Source: Candidatus Saccharimonadota bacterium (GTDB lineage: Bacteria > Patescibacteriota > Saccharimonadia > Saccharimonadales > Saccharimonadaceae). Taken from it: DNA of 13,317 nucleotides. Position numbers and translations under genes: made by a program. This document shows positions 12,811 through 13,317 of the stretch, piece after piece (position 1 is the stretch's first letter; each line of letters starts with the position of its first letter). The stretch spans positions 1 through 13,317 of the forward strand of contig JAFWEB010000018.1 in assembly GCA_017515925.1 (NCBI GenBank), written 5' to 3'. The notes under the pieces were generated by a model. That model ran no database searches. It was not told where the DNA came from and saw only the letters and a program-made list of their open reading frames with translations.

Positions 12811-13317
12811 TTATCTCAATTTAAATGCTTTTTGAAGCTCTAACAATTTTGCATCTGCGACATCATTTGCATAAGTTTCGCCGACTTCTAATAATTCATA
12901 AACCATTTCATCTGGAATAGCATTGAAATCTGCCTGGAAATTAGCCAGGAATGTTGAAACACTCTCGGCAACCTTTTTCTTGAGATCACCATAGTGCGAT
13001 TCGCCAGCCCAAGTAGAAATAACATCTTGGAGTGGTATGTCATTTACGAGTGCTTCGATCTGCAAAAGATTGGAAATACCTGGCTGATTCATCATATCGT
13101 ATTTGATGCTAGCAAGTGAGTCAGTGGTAGCAGACATGATTTTTTTAGCTGCTTTGGCAGGGTCATCTAGTAGCATAATCTTGCTATTTTCACCGGCGGT
13201 TGATTTGCTCATTTTCTTTTCTGGATTAGAAAGATCACGAATACGAATACCGCCACCATTAGAAAAGCCCATGAATTTGGCTTGTTCCTCTGGCTTTTCT
13301 GGCACGACAAAAATGTC
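12811..13317 (-). CDS. trpS: Tryptophan--tRNA ligase (TrpRS), C-terminal part
   Basis: Class I aminoacyl-tRNA synthetase that charges tRNA-Trp. The gene runs off the right edge, so the catalytic N-terminal half with the HIGH motif is outside. A GTG at 13305 is not a start, since the frame stays open to the last base. The visible 168 residues include IRIRDLSNPEKKMSKSTAGE in two adjoining stretches (about 25-42), carrying the KMSKS loop (35-39) with the DL.NP.KKMSKS context typical of TrpRS. LLDDPAKAAKKIMSATTDS (about 48-66) follows, then the helical C-terminal domain with GISNLLQIEAL. Tgt follows one base after its stop, forming a trpS-tgt operon. Confidence 0.93.
   Translation of the reverse strand, partial: DIFVVPEKPEEQAKFMGFSNGGGIRIRDLSNPEKKMSKSTAGENSKIMLLDDPAKAAKKIMSATTDSLASIKYDMMNQPGISNLLQIEALVNDIPLQDVISTWAGESHYGDLKKKVAESVSTFLANFQADFNAIPDEMVYELLEVGETYANDVADAKLLELQKAFKLR

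Noticed and set aside
1..13317. Mobile elements, CRISPR arrays, tRNA genes, phage remnants.
   Set aside because: No transposase or integrase motif, no long direct or inverted repeats, no regularly spaced repeats and no tRNA cloverleaf sequence were seen; gene order and composition look uniformly chromosomal.

Overview
The window looks like a chromosomal core region of a low-to-moderate GC bacterium of the Patescibacteria/CPR radiation, most likely Candidatus Saccharibacteria (TM7). That placement is inferred from compact spacing, divergent forms of core proteins (zinc-less DnaX, RecR with half its zinc ligands, an insertion-bearing Tgt) and a small protein following rplL that resembles an uncharacterised CPR protein. 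It is not a database match. I see no mobile element, CRISPR array, tRNA or rRNA gene.

Layout on the + strand: the 3' end of rplL (bL12) with a strong extended stem behind it; then, on the - strand, an unrecognised 170-residue protein; a structured divergent control region (about 840-1040); a 172-residue uncharacterised protein with its own promoter and a UUCG-loop terminator; dnaX overlapping dnaB; a GT-C-type membrane glycosyltransferase; ybaB-recR; rmuC; a DHH/DHHA1 phosphoesterase overlapping cysS. On the - strand, converging on cysS: trpS (3' part, entering from the right edge), tgt, and an AI-2E family transporter-like gene.

Most of the content is information processing: clamp loader and replicative helicase, recombination mediator and nucleoid protein, a putative recombination nuclease, an oligonucleotide/dinucleotide phosphoesterase, two aminoacyl-tRNA synthetases and a tRNA-modifying enzyme. 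Two membrane proteins (GT-C enzyme, AI-2E protein) are embedded in it, each behind its own promoter.

The most interesting signal is regulatory. Five genes (dnaX, the GT-C gene, rmuC, the DHH gene, the AI-2E gene) lack a usable Shine-Dalgarno sequence. Instead they carry a consensus TATAAT box ending 6-9 bases before the start codon, in four cases as the identical string TGCTATAAT. Transcription would therefore begin at or next to the start codon, giving leaderless mRNAs. dnaB, ybaB, cysS and the 170-residue protein do have Shine-Dalgarno sequences, so two initiation modes appear to coexist here. Second-tier observations are the altered metal or substrate sites in DnaX, RecR, the DHH protein and Tgt, inverted repeats in the divergent control region, and no use of TGA as a stop in 14 genes.
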